From Planococcus liqunii (lineage in GTDB: Bacteria; Bacillota; Bacilli; Bacillales_A; Planococcaceae): a stretch of 64,000 nt of DNA. Position 1 is the stretch's first letter. Each line of letters begins with the position of its first letter. This document shows, piece by piece, positions 1-8,397 of this stretch. The stretch lies in the NCBI RefSeq assembly GCF_030413595.1, contig NZ_CP129238.1, positions 2,418,001-2,482,000 of the forward strand, in the 5' to 3' direction. A program made the translations under genes and the position numbers. Below the pieces are notes generated by a model that searched no databases, was not told the DNA's origin, and saw only the letters and a list, made by a program, of their open reading frames with translations.

Positions 1-805
1 CTCTTTCCATTCCCCCTGGACGAATAGCATTTGGATAATTGCTTCGTGCCAATTGGAAGATCTCACTGACCAATTCCTCCAATACCTTTACGCTTTCCTG
101 CGGATCTCCCAGCAAAACCGATGCAAAGCGTTCCAAACCATTTTCCGGCAAAATGTTCATTTTCCCGAGTGAATGGTTCTGCCATTTAAAAGCTGGATGG
201 TGGACGAATTCTCCGTTCAGCGCAAACAAGATTCCCATCAATTTAATTTCAACTGCCACAAAGGTTTGGTACAGCATCAGCCAGTCGTGCCGGGCTACGA
301 GTGCTTCGCGGTTTTGCCACCGGCTGCCGAGTTCGGCATTTTCCTGAATCATCGCTCTAGCAAGATCTTTCGGATACTGCTCAATTTGCTGCTTCAGTTT
401 TAAAATCGGCTTTATCCCTTTAAGCGGCACACCGTCTTGAATAGTTGCGAGCAGCACTTGCTTATCATAGTCTGTTTCAAACTTCGCCGTGACATCTTCA
501 ATGTATTGAATGGCTGTACTTGATAGGAAACTGCTGATTTCCAGTTTGACAGTTTCAACCGTATAAGTTTCAGCCCATTCATCGTCTTCATAAGGATGAA
601 AGTCAAGAAGCTTGCCGGAGAGCCTGGCAATCGGCTCTTTCCGGTCCCTGTCAGCCGGAGCTTCTTTCCAAAAAATAAACAGTTCGATGTCTGAGAATTC
701 GTCATGCAGCCCGCGCGCAACGGATCCGCCGAGCAAAACAGACTCAACTTTCAGATTTTCTATATAAATCGCAGCTGCTCGCTTCGCCAAATCCATTAAC
801 TCCAT
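1..805 (-). CDS. Nucleotidyltransferase-domain protein, C-terminus cut by window edge
   Basis: The reading frame is open from an ATG at 805 to base 1 (268 codons seen) and leaves the window without a stop. Residues 26-41 hold the polymerase-beta nucleotidyltransferase signature: GGSVARG, then an acidic pair D39-x-E41 in SDIEL that should bind the metal. The remainder is mostly helical (KQQIEQYPKDLARAMIQ and following). That layout resembles stand-alone aminoglycoside-type or MNT-like nucleotidyltransferases, which move a nucleotidyl group to a small molecule or protein. The substrate cannot be read from the sequence. A GGAG-like ribosome site lies about 9 bases before the ATG. The gene follows proS on the same strand with a gap of 37 bases, so read-through from proS is possible. 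Confidence 0.75.
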   Translation of the reverse strand, partial: MELMDLAKRAAAIYIENLKVESVLLGGSVARGLHDEFSDIELFIFWKEAPADRDRKEPIARLSGKLLDFHPYEDDEWAETYTVETVKLEISSFLSSTAIQYIEDVTAKFETDYDKQVLLATIQDGVPLKGIKPILKLKQQIEQYPKDLARAMIQENAELGSRWQNREALVARHDWLMLYQTFVAVEIKLMGILFALNGEFVHHPAFKWQNHSLGKMNILPENGLERFASVLLGDPQESVKVLEELVSEIFQLARSNYPNAIRPGGMER

Positions 806-842
806 TTGGTTTTCTCCATTTCTTGTTTAGCTCTCTCATCAA

Positions 843-2273
843 TTAATATGCTTTTGCCCAAATGACGAGCTGCTCCGCTCCTTCGCCGCAGCAGACGCAG
901 GTTTCTGACAGGCGTTCCTGCTCGAACGGAATGCAGCGGGATGTCGCCTGCGTTTCTTCTTTAATTCGGTCCTCGCACGCTTGTTTCCCGCACCACATCG
1001 CTTCGATAAATCCGCCTTCTTTCGCCAGTGTTTCCTTAAACTCTTCCATTGATTCAACAGCATGGGTTTTATTGATCCGGTGCTGCAGGGCTTTGTCATA
1101 CAGATTTTTTTGGATATCTTCCAGCAGCCGCGCGAGCTCCGTCTCCAAATTCTGCTGTTCAACCGTCAATTTCTCGCCTGTGTCTCTTCTGACTAACACC
1201 ACTTTGTTTTCTTCAATGTCCCGTGGCCCGATTTCTAGGCGGACCGGAATGCCTTTCATTTCCGATTCGCTGAACTTCCATCCCGGCTTTTTATCGCTGG
1301 CGTCGATGCCGACGCGGAATTTCGATTTTAATGCCTGCTGCAGTTCATACGCTGCATCCAAGACTCCTTCTTTATGCTGGGCAATCGGCACAACCAGCAC
1401 TTGAGTCGGTGCGACGGCTGGAGGCAGGACCAGCCCTTTGTCATCGCCGTGCACCATAATCATGGCGCCTATGATGCGCGTAGTGAAGCCCCAGGAGGTC
1501 TGGTGGACCGTCTGCAGTTTGCCGTCCCGGTCCAAAAATTCAATGCCAAAGGCTTTTGCGAAACCTGTGCCTAAATTATGCGAAGTTCCGGATTGCAGCG
1601 CTTTGCCATCGTGCATCAAACTTTCAATCGTGTACGTGTATTTCGCGCCGGCGAATTTCTCTTTTTCCGTTTTTTGTCCTTTGACGACCGGAATGGCCAG
1701 CACCCGTTCACAAATATCCGCATAAACTTCTAGCATTTTCACGGTTTCTTCGTGGGCATCCTGGTCCGTTTCATGGCATGTATGGCCTTCCTGCCATAAG
1801 AATTCAAGCGTCCGCAAAAACGGCCGGGTGGTTTTTTCCCAGCGGACGACATTCGCCCACTGGTTGTATAGCTTTGGCAAGTCGCGGTATGAATGGATGA
1901 TGTTCTTGTAATGCTCGGCAAACAGCACTTCTGAAGTCGGGCGGATGCACAGGCGTTCCGCTAATTCTTCATCGCCGCCGTGCGTTACCCAAGCCACTTC
2001 CGGCGCAAAGCCTTCGATATGGTCTTTTTCTTTTTGCAGCAGGCTTTCCGGAATCAGAAGCGGCATATATACATTGTCATGTCCGGTTGCTTTGATTTCC
2101 GTATCCAATGCATTCTTGATGTTTTCCCAGATGGCATAACCATATGGCCGGATGATCATCGATCCCCGCACGCTTGAATAATCGACCAGTTCCGCTTTCA
2201 ACACCACGTCTGTGTACCACTGCGCAAAATCTTCATCCATATTTGTAATTTGTTCCACTAGGTTCTTTGCCAT
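843..2273 (-). CDS. proS: Prolyl-tRNA synthetase, short (archaeal/eukaryotic-like) form
   Basis: Charges tRNA-Pro with proline in the cytoplasm. At 476 aa it is the compact ProRS type, not the roughly 565-aa bacterial form with an editing insertion. The class II catalytic core covers about residues 20-280 ([44 protein letters not shown]). The anticodon-binding domain follows ([15 protein letters not shown]). The C-terminal domain has four clustered cysteines, likely zinc ligands, and ends in Tyr (WAKAY), as this subtype does. The start at 2273 is chosen because AAAGGAGA lies 7 bases upstream; an in-frame ATG six bases earlier is too close to that site, and one at 2309 lies in the T-box region. 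Expression is governed by the T-box leader just upstream. Confidence 0.95.
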   Translation of the reverse strand: MAKNLVEQITNMDEDFAQWYTDVVLKAELVDYSSVRGSMIIRPYGYAIWENIKNALDTEIKATGHDNVYMPLLIPESLLQKEKDHIEGFAPEVAWVTHGGDEELAERLCIRPTSEVLFAEHYKNIIHSYRDLPKLYNQWANVVRWEKTTRPFLRTLEFLWQEGHTCHETDQDAHEETVKMLEVYADICERVLAIPVVKGQKTEKEKFAGAKYTYTIESLMHDGKALQSGTSHNLGTGFAKAFGIEFLDRDGKLQTVHQTSWGFTTRIIGAMIMVHGDDKGLVLPPAVAPTQVLVVPIAQHKEGVLDAAYELQQALKSKFRVGIDASDKKPGWKFSESEMKGIPVRLEIGPRDIEENKVVLVRRDTGEKLTVEQQNLETELARLLEDIQKNLYDKALQHRINKTHAVESMEEFKETLAKEGGFIEAMWCGKQACEDRIKEETQATSRCIPFEQERLSETCVCCGEGAEQLVIWAKAY

Positions 2274-2304
2274 ATCCATTCTCCTTTTCGGTATATTAAT
2301 TGAA

Positions 2305-2515
2305 AACAAAAAAAGCCCTGCTCAAAATAAGGGACCCAGAAGGCGGTACCACCCTAATTTAAAGCAAAGCTTTACTCTCGAACATGATAACGGTATGGAC
2401 CGCTGCATTTTTCAATGCAGAATATGAAAGGCAGGTTCAATAGCTTCCTTTGGGTTCCTCTCACCAAACGGGACCCTCTCTGAAAAAGAAACGTCTATTT
2501 ACTAATCCTTAAAAT
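2305..2515 (-). promoter_or_regulatory. T-box riboswitch leader of proS
   Basis: Reading the minus strand, the conserved T-box GGGTGGTACCGCC is at 2342-2354. Purine-rich AGAGAGG and GAGAGG segments of stem I lie near 2460-2482. A GAA-CCT-G context at 2433-2438 gives CCT, a proline codon, as the specifier. A CCCT/AGGG stem followed by a T tract (2308-2314) is the terminator. Uncharged tRNA-Pro should favour the antiterminator. The proline specifier agrees with the downstream gene. Confidence 0.93.
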
Positions 2516-2544
2516 TTCTGATTCTGCTATTTATATTTTAATTA

Positions 2545-2573
2545 GCTTAATTGAAATAGAATATTTAGTCAAT
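2545..2573 (-). promoter_or_regulatory. Candidate promoter for the proS T-box transcript
   Basis: On the minus strand TTGACT (2568-2573) and TAAGCT (2545-2550) are separated by 17 bases, just ahead of the T-box leader. The -10 is poor, so this is a candidate only. It overlaps a candidate promoter on the other strand. Confidence 0.4.
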
Positions 2574-2579
2574 AAGATT
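2552..2579 (+). promoter_or_regulatory. Candidate promoter for the HAD-Nudix pair
   Basis: TTGAAA (2552-2557) and TAAGAT (2574-2579) are separated by 16 bases, about 50 bases before the HAD gene. It overlaps the divergent proS promoter candidate. Confidence 0.4.
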
Positions 2580-2630
2580 TAAGATAGGATTAAGAGATAT
2601 TCTGTTTTCCAGAAAGGAAAGGGGTAAACG

Positions 2631-3275
2631 ATGAAAGCGATCTTATTTGATTTTGACGGCACACTGGCCAATACGCTGCCCGTCTGCGATGTGGCTTTCC
2701 AGCATGTCTTCAGAAAATTTGACGGGCGCGAACTTTCTTCTGCCGAGGTCCGGGCGATGTTCGGTCCATCCGAAACAGGCATTATCCGCAAAAACCTTAA
2801 ATATACCGATAAAGATGAAGCAATCGAACAGTATTATGCCAAATACCTGGAGCGCCATGCTGAACTGGTTGAGCCCAATCTAGAAATCCATGACTTGCTT
2901 CTTTTACTAAAAGAACAAGGAATGAAATTGGGAATTGTCACCGGCAAAGCAAGAAGAAGCCTCGACATCTCCCTCGAAGCGCTGGGCTGGGAAGGATTGT
3001 TTGACGCCATCATTACAGGAGACGATGTGGAAAAGCCGAAACCGGATCCGGAAGGTGTGCTGAAAATCTTAGTGCAATTAAATATTGTCGAAAATGAAGC
3101 GATTTTCATTGGCGACAGCGATGCGGATATACTGGCGGGCATTGAAGCAGGCGTCCTGACAATCGGCGTCCAATGGCTGCCGGACTATCAGACTTTGGAA
3201 TTTGCCGCTGCACCTGATTTTCATTTCAAAACGGTCAATGATTTCAAGGAAGCATTAGAAAGGGGATTCAAATGA
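2631..3275 (+). CDS. HAD-superfamily phosphatase (PpaX/phosphoglycolate phosphatase-like)
   Basis: A 214-aa HAD subfamily IA hydrolase. Motif I is DFDGT at residues 7-11 with the nucleophilic Asp first. Motif II lies near GIVTGKA (about 104), the motif III lysine near EKPKPDP (about 140), and motif IV is GDSDAD (about 160). The cap domain is the four-helix type between motifs I and II. It probably removes phosphate from a small metabolite. Length and start resemble PpaX, but the HPr-related PpaX context is absent, so the substrate stays open. The ribosome site AGGAAAGGGG precedes the ATG. The stop overlaps the next gene's start by ATGA, so the two are probably translated together. Confidence 0.88.
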   Translation: MKAILFDFDGTLANTLPVCDVAFQHVFRKFDGRELSSAEVRAMFGPSETGIIRKNLKYTDKDEAIEQYYAKYLERHAELVEPNLEIHDLLLLLKEQGMKLGIVTGKARRSLDISLEALGWEGLFDAIITGDDVEKPKPDPEGVLKILVQLNIVENEAIFIGDSDADILAGIEAGVLTIGVQWLPDYQTLEFAAAPDFHFKTVNDFKEALERGFK

Positions 3276-3889
3276 GTACAAAATGGCTCGAATGGGCGCA
3301 AAGAATTCAGTCGCTGTCCCAGGCAGGACTGGCTTATTCCAAAAACGTCTACGATTTGGAGCGCTTTGAAGAATTGCGCGATATCAGTGTGGAAATTTTA
3401 AAAGAGCATACCGAACTGGAAATGGAAAAAATCAAAGACTTGTTCGCAAACGACACCGGCTACCAGACGCCGAAATTGGATATCCGCGGAGCCGTTTTCA
3501 AAGACGGAAAAATTTTGATGGTCCATGAAAAAATCGATGACTGCTGGTCTTTGCCTGGCGGCTTTTGCGACATCGGCCTTTCCCCTGCAGAAAATATCGT
3601 AAAGGAAATCAAGGAAGAATCGGGGTTTAACGTAGTGCCGGTGAAACTTTTAGCCGTTCTGGATATGAAGAAACACCCGCACCCTCCCCATGCTTTCCAT
3701 TATTATAAAATCTTTATCCAGTGCGAAATTGTCGGTGGGAATGCTGCAAATGGCGTGGAAACTCAAGATGTGGAGTTCTTTGAAGAAGGCAAGCTGCCGC
3801 CATTGTCCATCAACCGGAATACCGAATCGCAAATTCAGTTATTATTTGATTTTTGGAGAGATCCGGGCAAGGTAGCAGTGTTTGATTAA
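3272..3889 (+). CDS. Nudix hydrolase with N-terminal helical domain
   Basis: A 205-aa protein. Residues 1-65 form the helical N-terminal domain found in a subset of bacterial Nudix enzymes. Residues about 97-119 carry the Nudix box (GGFCDIG..., KEIKEESGF), which binds metal and cuts X-diphosphate bonds. The usual REUXEE is KEIKEE here, a conservative change. Likely substrates are nucleotide sugars, ADP-ribose or damaged nucleotides; the sequence does not decide. It overlaps the upstream HAD phosphatase by four bases, so a diphosphate-cleaving and a phosphomonoester-cleaving enzyme are translationally coupled and may act in sequence. A strong hairpin follows the stop. Confidence 0.9.
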   Translation: MSTKWLEWAQRIQSLSQAGLAYSKNVYDLERFEELRDISVEILKEHTELEMEKIKDLFANDTGYQTPKLDIRGAVFKDGKILMVHEKIDDCWSLPGGFCDIGLSPAENIVKEIKEESGFNVVPVKLLAVLDMKKHPHPPHAFHYYKIFIQCEIVGGNAANGVETQDVEFFEEGKLPPLSINRNTESQIQLLFDFWRDPGKVAVFD

Positions 3890-3892
3890 GGT

Positions 3893-3939
3893 GATTTCCA
3901 TGCAGAAGGAAAATAATGACTTTTCCTTCTGCTGAAATC
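3893..3939. terminator. Long hairpin between convergent genes
   Basis: GCAGAAGGAAAA (3902-3913) pairs with TTTTCCTTCTGC (3921-3932), and outer GATTTC/GAAATC extends the stem. It lies between the convergent Nudix and GNAT genes and probably stops transcription both ways, although no long T tract follows. Confidence 0.75.
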
Positions 3940-3950
3940 TCTCTATCCCT

Positions 3951-4496
3951 TTAATCCAACAGGTTCCCCATCACGAATGTATGATGGAATTTTCCATCTG
4001 AAAGGAGTTTGTCGTTCTTCAATACCCCTTCTGTTTCAAATCCCAGTTTTTCATAAAGCGCCACCGCTTTTTGATTTTCTTCCAGAACATACAGAACGAT
4101 TTTTTGGATGCCGATTGATTTGGCCCATGCAATCGATTCGTTCAATAAGTTTTTTCCGATGCCGTGCCCCCAATATTCCTTTAACACCCCAACACCAAAC
4201 TCCACTTTATGCAAAGAGCGCTTCAAATGGCTGCCCTCACATCTTGAAAAACCGAGAATCCGGCCATGGCTTTCAGCGACCAAAAACAAATTCCTTGGAT
4301 GATTCGCATCTTCTTCGATTAACCGTTCAAATCCAATTACGTTGATAAACCCTTCCCCTTTTTCCCGGTCCATGTTCTCTGTTTCTCCATCGATTTGCAA
4401 CCGAACTTCGGACAGTTGCGCGGCATCCTCCACTTGGGCAGGCCGGATTGTATACTTCTTATCTTTCACCAGAAATTCCTGCTTGTCCAAAAACAT
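3951..4496 (-). CDS. GNAT-family N-acetyltransferase
   Basis: A 181-aa protein with the Gcn5-related fold. Motif A, which binds the acetyl-CoA pyrophosphate, is around residues 103-116 (VLKEYWGHGIGKNLL; Q/RxxGxG appears as GHGIG). Motif B is NQKAVALYEKLGFETEG near residue 143. The family acetylates amines on small molecules or protein N-termini. Nothing here identifies the acceptor, and the neighbours give no pathway. AGGAGGGG precedes the ATG. Confidence 0.88.
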   Translation of the reverse strand: MFLDKQEFLVKDKKYTIRPAQVEDAAQLSEVRLQIDGETENMDREKGEGFINVIGFERLIEEDANHPRNLFLVAESHGRILGFSRCEGSHLKRSLHKVEFGVGVLKEYWGHGIGKNLLNESIAWAKSIGIQKIVLYVLEENQKAVALYEKLGFETEGVLKNDKLLSDGKFHHTFVMGNLLD

Positions 4497-4523
4497 TCCA
4501 CCCCTCCTATTCTTAATGAAAAA

Positions 4524-4566
4524 TAACCATCCTCCATTCCTTGTTCAGGAATGGCAAAGATGGTTA
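4524..4566 (-). terminator. Terminator after yqkK
   Basis: TAACCATC...GATGGTTA with an inner CCATTCCT/AGGAATGG stem, followed on the minus strand by TTATTTTTC. Confidence 0.85.
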
Positions 4567-4575
4567 TCCGGTTGC

Positions 4576-4815
4576 TTAGTATTTATTACCTTTATCCCCG
4601 TGACGTTCCAGTAATTCCTCAAACGACAGGTTCTTTTCGCGCTGCTGACGCTCGAATACTCGTTGCGCTTCGATTTCATCCTGCCGCTGCTGTTCTTCTT
4701 TCAGCAATTCTTTTTTTGTGGCTTGCAGCTTTGCCAGAATGTCTTCCGGCAACTGGCTGCTTGCTTCTTCTTTTTTCTTTGGTGCATTCTGCTTTGCTGC
4801 TTTTTTCTTAGCCAT
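4576..4815 (-). CDS. yqkK: YqkK-like small charged protein (DUF3886)
   Basis: A 79-aa, strongly charged protein: a Lys/Ala-rich N-terminus (MAKKKAAKQ), then a predicted helix rich in E, K, Q and R (LAKLQATKKELLKEEQQRQD) and the ending SFEELLERHGD. This matches the YqkK/DUF3886 family of Bacillales. The family function is not known; there is no signal peptide or membrane segment. AAGGAGAG precedes the start. The gene is followed by a clear terminator and sits directly after the thiolase gene (14 bases), so the two may share a transcript. Confidence 0.8.
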   Translation of the reverse strand: MAKKKAAKQNAPKKKEEASSQLPEDILAKLQATKKELLKEEQQRQDEIEAQRVFERQQREKNLSFEELLERHGDKGNKY

Positions 4816-4828
4816 ACTTGTTCTCTCC

Positions 4829-6013
4829 TTAAGGGCGTTTTACGATGGTCGCTACGCCTTGGCCGCCGCCGATACACAGTGTCGCAAGGCCTGTTTTCGC
4901 ATCGCGTTTCTGCATTTCATGGAGAAGCGACACAAAAACGCGGGCTCCGCTTGCACCGATTGGATGTCCAAGGGCAATCGCACCGCCGTTGACATTCAGA
5001 ATGTCGTGGTTGAATTTCAATTCACGGTCAACCGCAATCGACTGGGCAGCAAATGCTTCGTTTGCCTCGATCAATTCGATTTCTTCAAGCGATAAGTCCG
5101 CTTTTTTTAAGGCATTTTTCACTGCCTGGACAGGTCCGATTCCCATAACCGACGGATCGACCCCGGCATTGCCATTCGCCACAATCGTCGCTAGCGGCTT
5201 AAGCCCCAGTTCGTCCGCTTTCGCTTTTGACATCACGACTACTGCCGCTGCGCCGTCATTGATGCCGGATGCATTGCCAGCTGTAACGCTGCCTTCTTTT
5301 TTAAATGCCGGACGCAATTTCCCCAACTTTTCAGCAGTGGAATCACGTTTTACGTATTCATCTGTTTTAAAAATCACCGGCTCGCCTTTGCGCTGTGGAA
5401 TTTCGACCGGCACGATTTCATCATCAAACTTGCCTGCGTCGATAGCCGCTGCGGCACGAGCTTGTGAACGGGCTGAAAACTCATCTTGTTCTTCACGCGT
5501 TATTTCATAGCGGTCGCATAAGTTTTCCGCTGTAATTCCCATATGGTAATCGTTGAACGCACAAGTCAAGCCGTCAACGAGCATGCTGTCGACTACCTTT
5601 TGGTCGCCCATGCGGAAGCCGCTGCGTGCATTTTCGAGCAAATACGGTGCTTGGCTCATGTTTTCCATTCCACCGGCAACCACGATTTCCGCATCCCCTG
5701 CATAAATCGCCTGATACGCCAGATGAACCGCTTTCAGTCCGGACCCGCAGACTTTATTGATCGACATGGCTGGCACCGTGTCGGGAAGACCCGCTTGAAT
5801 GGATGCTTGGCGTGCCGGGTTTTGGCCGAGTCCTGCCTGCAGCACATTGCCCATGATCACTTCCGAAACTTGTTCCGGTGCTATTCCCGCTTTTTCAACG
5901 GCTTCTTTAATGACAATCGCCCCTAATTTGGTAGCGGGTACATCTTTTAACGCTCCCTGGAACGATCCGATTGCTGTACGAACGGCACTGACAATAACGA
6001 TTTCTTGTGACAC
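4829..6013 (-). CDS. Acetyl-CoA C-acetyltransferase (thiolase)
   Basis: A 394-aa degradative/biosynthetic thiolase that joins or splits acetoacetyl-CoA and two acetyl-CoA. The acyl-accepting cysteine is C89 in VCGSGLKA. The catalytic histidine lies in [16 protein letters not shown] (about 350) and the second cysteine in CIGGGQG (about 380). It is closest in style to MmgA/AtoB. The start is a GTG at 6013 with GGGGG 8-9 bases upstream. It is divergent from HMG-CoA lyase across only 80 bases. HMG-CoA lyase releases acetoacetate and acetyl-CoA, so a joint role in leucine or ketone-body breakdown is reasonable inference. No acetoacetate-CoA transferase is in the window. Confidence 0.95.
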   Translation of the reverse strand: MSQEIVIVSAVRTAIGSFQGALKDVPATKLGAIVIKEAVEKAGIAPEQVSEVIMGNVLQAGLGQNPARQASIQAGLPDTVPAMSINKVCGSGLKAVHLAYQAIYAGDAEIVVAGGMENMSQAPYLLENARSGFRMGDQKVVDSMLVDGLTCAFNDYHMGITAENLCDRYEITREEQDEFSARSQARAAAAIDAGKFDDEIVPVEIPQRKGEPVIFKTDEYVKRDSTAEKLGKLRPAFKKEGSVTAGNASGINDGAAAVVVMSKAKADELGLKPLATIVANGNAGVDPSVMGIGPVQAVKNALKKADLSLEEIELIEANEAFAAQSIAVDRELKFNHDILNVNGGAIALGHPIGASGARVFVSLLHEMQKRDAKTGLATLCIGGGQGVATIVKRP

Positions 6014-6093
6014 TTTGTTTTCCCCCTTGTTTGGTTGTTTACCGGTTGCTCTTTTCTCCCTCTACTGGCTAAAATGGTAGCAGGAGGGATACT

Positions 6094-6993
6094 ATGTTCA
6101 TTTTACCAAATAGTGCAACGATTATCGAGGTCGGACCAAGAGACGGACTTCAAAATGAAGCGAAAGTAGTTTCAACCGAACACAAATTGCAATTTATCGA
6201 AAGTTTGCAGCAAGCGGGTGTCCAGGAAATGGAACTGACGTCTTTTGTCTCGCCGAAATGGGTCCCGCAAATGGCTGACGCGAAAGACATCATGGCCAAC
6301 GTGGAGAAATCCGGAAGGCAATTGGTCTTGACGCCGAATGAAAAAGGCATCAATGCTGCACTCGAATCCGGAGCCCAAGCAGTTGCGGTATTCGTCGGGG
6401 TGTCGAATACGTTCAACAAGAAAAATATCAATAAAACAACAAATGAAAGCATGGAAGCGCTTAAACCGCTTATCCTTCAATTAAAACAAGACGGCGTCTT
6501 TGTCCGGGCCTGCATATCAACAGCGTTCCACTGCCCTTTTGAAGGGGCGATCAAACCGGAAGACACACTTTCGCTATGCCGGCAGTTTGTCGACTGGGGC
6601 GCGGACGAATTAAGCGTTGCCGATACAATCGGCATGGCGACGCCTGTGGAAAGCTACCAACTGTTTTCGCAATTAAAAGAAGCGTTTCCAGACGTATTGA
6701 TAACGGCCCATTTCCACGACACACGCAAAATGGCGTTGGCCAATATATTTGCGGCGCTTCAAGCAGGCGTGGACCGGTTTGATTCATCCGCCGGCGGACT
6801 TGGGGGCTGCCCGTTTGCACCCGGCGCTACCGGAAATGTCGCAACCGAGGATGTCGTCAATATGCTGCACCAAATGGGCATTGAAACGGGCATCGACCTC
6901 GACCGGTTGTGCGAGGCTGTCCAAAAAATTGAACCTTATGTATCGAATCCGGTTGATACCGGCATGTATCGGCTTTATAAAAATCGGACCTAA
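6094..6993 (+). CDS. mvaB: Hydroxymethylglutaryl-CoA lyase
   Basis: A 299-aa TIM-barrel lyase that splits HMG-CoA into acetyl-CoA and acetoacetate, the last step of leucine degradation. The N-terminal motif GPRDGLQNE (about residues 14-22) is the metal/substrate site. The family signature loop SSAGGLGGCPFAPGATGN (about 232-249) contains the catalytic cysteine. The length is standard. It is equivalent to B. subtilis YngG. It diverges from the thiolase gene and is followed after 15 bases by the YqkD-type hydrolase in the same direction. The usual partners for leucine breakdown (methylcrotonyl-CoA carboxylase and so on) are not in this window. Confidence 0.95.
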   Translation: MFILPNSATIIEVGPRDGLQNEAKVVSTEHKLQFIESLQQAGVQEMELTSFVSPKWVPQMADAKDIMANVEKSGRQLVLTPNEKGINAALESGAQAVAVFVGVSNTFNKKNINKTTNESMEALKPLILQLKQDGVFVRACISTAFHCPFEGAIKPEDTLSLCRQFVDWGADELSVADTIGMATPVESYQLFSQLKEAFPDVLITAHFHDTRKMALANIFAALQAGVDRFDSSAGGLGGCPFAPGATGNVATEDVVNMLHQMGIETGIDLDRLCEAVQKIEPYVSNPVDTGMYRLYKNRT

Positions 6994-7008
6994 GAGGAGC
7001 AACGGGAT

Positions 7009-7956
7009 ATGAACAAACGTTTTTGGCAAGTTTCAGCCATTGTGTCAAGCGGGCTTGCTGTCGCTGTTGCGGGAGTCGGCATTGCCACCAGCAACCGGTT
7101 GATGTACGTGAAGAAAAAAGACGAAAGCCTCATTTTAGAGCGGGAAACTACTGCTAAACGCTACGACGAAGTCTGGTATGCCAAGGTCAAAAAAAGCGAA
7201 CGATGGATCGAATCGGAAAACGGCTATCCCATCAAAGCGATTTTTCTGGAGCCGCACAACACGAATCGTTATGTCATTATCTGCCACGGCGTTACTGAAA
7301 CAAAAGTGAACTCGTTTAAATATGCCCGTATGTTTGAACGGCTCGGCTTTAATTCTGTCGTATACGACCATCGCCGCCACGGTGACACCGGAGGAAAAAC
7401 CACCAGCTTTGGCCATTACGAAAAACTGGACTTAAAAGCAGTCGTTGAAGCGCTGAAACTGCACGCCGGCCCTGACTTGGTATTCGGCATACACGGAGAA
7501 TCGATGGGAGCGGCGACAACGCTCCTCTATGCCGGCATGGAAGACAACGCGGCTTTTTACATTGCCGATTGCGCCTATTCGGATATTTCCAAGCAAATCC
7601 TGCATGTCATGAAAACGACTACGCCGCTGCGCACTTCACTTGCTTTGAAACTGGCGGCCGTGTTCATGAAACTGCGGGACGGCTATTCCATCAGTACGGT
7701 GTCCCCGATTGATGCGGTCCCGACTATTAAAAAGCCGGTTCTGTTCATCCATAGCCTCAATGATGAGTTCGTTTTGCCGGAAATGTCGCGGGAAATGTAT
7801 GAGCTGAAGAACGGTCCCAAAGCACTCAAAGTGTTCGACGAAGGGGCACACGCCCAGTCATTCAACAAGAATCCGGAAGAATACGAAGCAACGGTCGCAG
7901 ATTTTTTAATGGAAAATGGGCTGTTGTCGTCCGAAACGCAAAAAAGCACTCATTGA
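7009..7956 (+). CDS. yqkD: Alpha/beta hydrolase, YqkD family
   Basis: A 315-aa protein. Residues about 9-29 form an N-terminal hydrophobic segment, probably a membrane anchor or uncleaved signal. The fold is an alpha/beta hydrolase: oxyanion region VIICHGVTETKVNS, nucleophile elbow GIHGESMGA (Ser in GESMG, about residue 164), acid in HSLNDEF and histidine in EGAHAQS. The conserved YDHRRHG and FYIADC segments match B. subtilis YqkD. The natural substrate of that family is unknown; an exported or membrane-facing esterase is likely. AGAGGAG precedes the start. It may be cotranscribed with HMG-CoA lyase. A bidirectional terminator follows at once. Confidence 0.88.
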   Translation: MNKRFWQVSAIVSSGLAVAVAGVGIATSNRLMYVKKKDESLILERETTAKRYDEVWYAKVKKSERWIESENGYPIKAIFLEPHNTNRYVIICHGVTETKVNSFKYARMFERLGFNSVVYDHRRHGDTGGKTTSFGHYEKLDLKAVVEALKLHAGPDLVFGIHGESMGAATTLLYAGMEDNAAFYIADCAYSDISKQILHVMKTTTPLRTSLALKLAAVFMKLRDGYSISTVSPIDAVPTIKKPVLFIHSLNDEFVLPEMSREMYELKNGPKALKVFDEGAHAQSFNKNPEEYEATVADFLMENGLLSSETQKSTH

Positions 7957-7968
7957 GAGTGCTTTTTT
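7940..7968. terminator. Bidirectional terminator between yqkD and the 7980 gene
   Basis: GCACTC (7946-7951) pairs with GAGTGC (7957-7962), flanked by an A run on the left and a T run on the right, so it can end transcripts from both convergent genes. Confidence 0.9.
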
Positions 7969-7979
7969 TCATACCTGCT

Positions 7980-8252
7980 TTATTTCTTTTTATTCAGCAC
8001 CAACTTCAGTCCGGCTTCGGCTTCTGCGCCAATGAAAAATTCCACGACCGGTCCGGTTCTGGCCACTCCTTTTACATGCAGTTCGATCGTATCCAGACTG
8101 TAATCCGACAAGCCCTTCACCATCTCATTGATTTGGTCCATTGACACCGGCAGCACTTTCCCCGCTCCTGCCGTATTGAAACTTTCTTGTTCTTTGCTGT
8201 CTTCTTTTTCAATCACCGGCATGTAAAAGACGAACTCTTCTTGTTCAGGCAT
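7980..8252 (-). CDS. Small protein, possible trypsin-co-occurring (Trypco1-like) domain
   Basis: A 90-aa acidic cytosolic protein without signal or membrane segment. The start at 8252 is chosen because GGGAGGGAA lies just upstream; an earlier ATG at 8267 has no such site. The N-terminal half is variable. The C-terminal half (SLDTIELHVKGVARTGPVVE then FFIGAEAEAGLKLVL) looks like the two-strand ending of the small Trypco1 (CU044_2847) domain, which elsewhere sits beside proteases in bacterial conflict systems. This likeness is by eye and could be wrong. No protease or effector gene is adjacent. It stands alone between two terminators with the same stem sequence. Confidence 0.6.
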   Translation of the reverse strand: MPEQEEFVFYMPVIEKEDSKEQESFNTAGAGKVLPVSMDQINEMVKGLSDYSLDTIELHVKGVARTGPVVEFFIGAEAEAGLKLVLNKKK

Positions 8253-8370
8253 ACTGTTCCCTCCCATTTCTGAAGTTCTTTCAGTCTCCTTTTACCTGTT
8301 TGGCGCTCCATTGAAACGTTGGGCGCCATTCAATCCGCCAAATGCCTTTGCGCACTCAATTTTGGCCATG

Positions 8371-8397
8371 AAAAAAAGCACTCTATGTGAGTGCTTC
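8371..8397 (-). terminator. Terminator after yneF
   Basis: GCACTC (8378-8383) pairs with GAGTGC (8389-8394); the A run 8371-8377 gives a T tract on the minus strand. Confidence 0.9.

Noticed and set aside
862..1404. A 180-codon plus-strand open frame opposite proS
   Set aside because: It lies antisense to a well-recognised ProRS, has no ribosome site and a Ser/Cys-rich composition typical of shadow frames.
4845..5510. A 221-codon plus-strand open frame opposite the thiolase gene
   Set aside because: Antisense shadow of a highly conserved gene; low-complexity Ser/Ala-rich sequence without recognisable domain.
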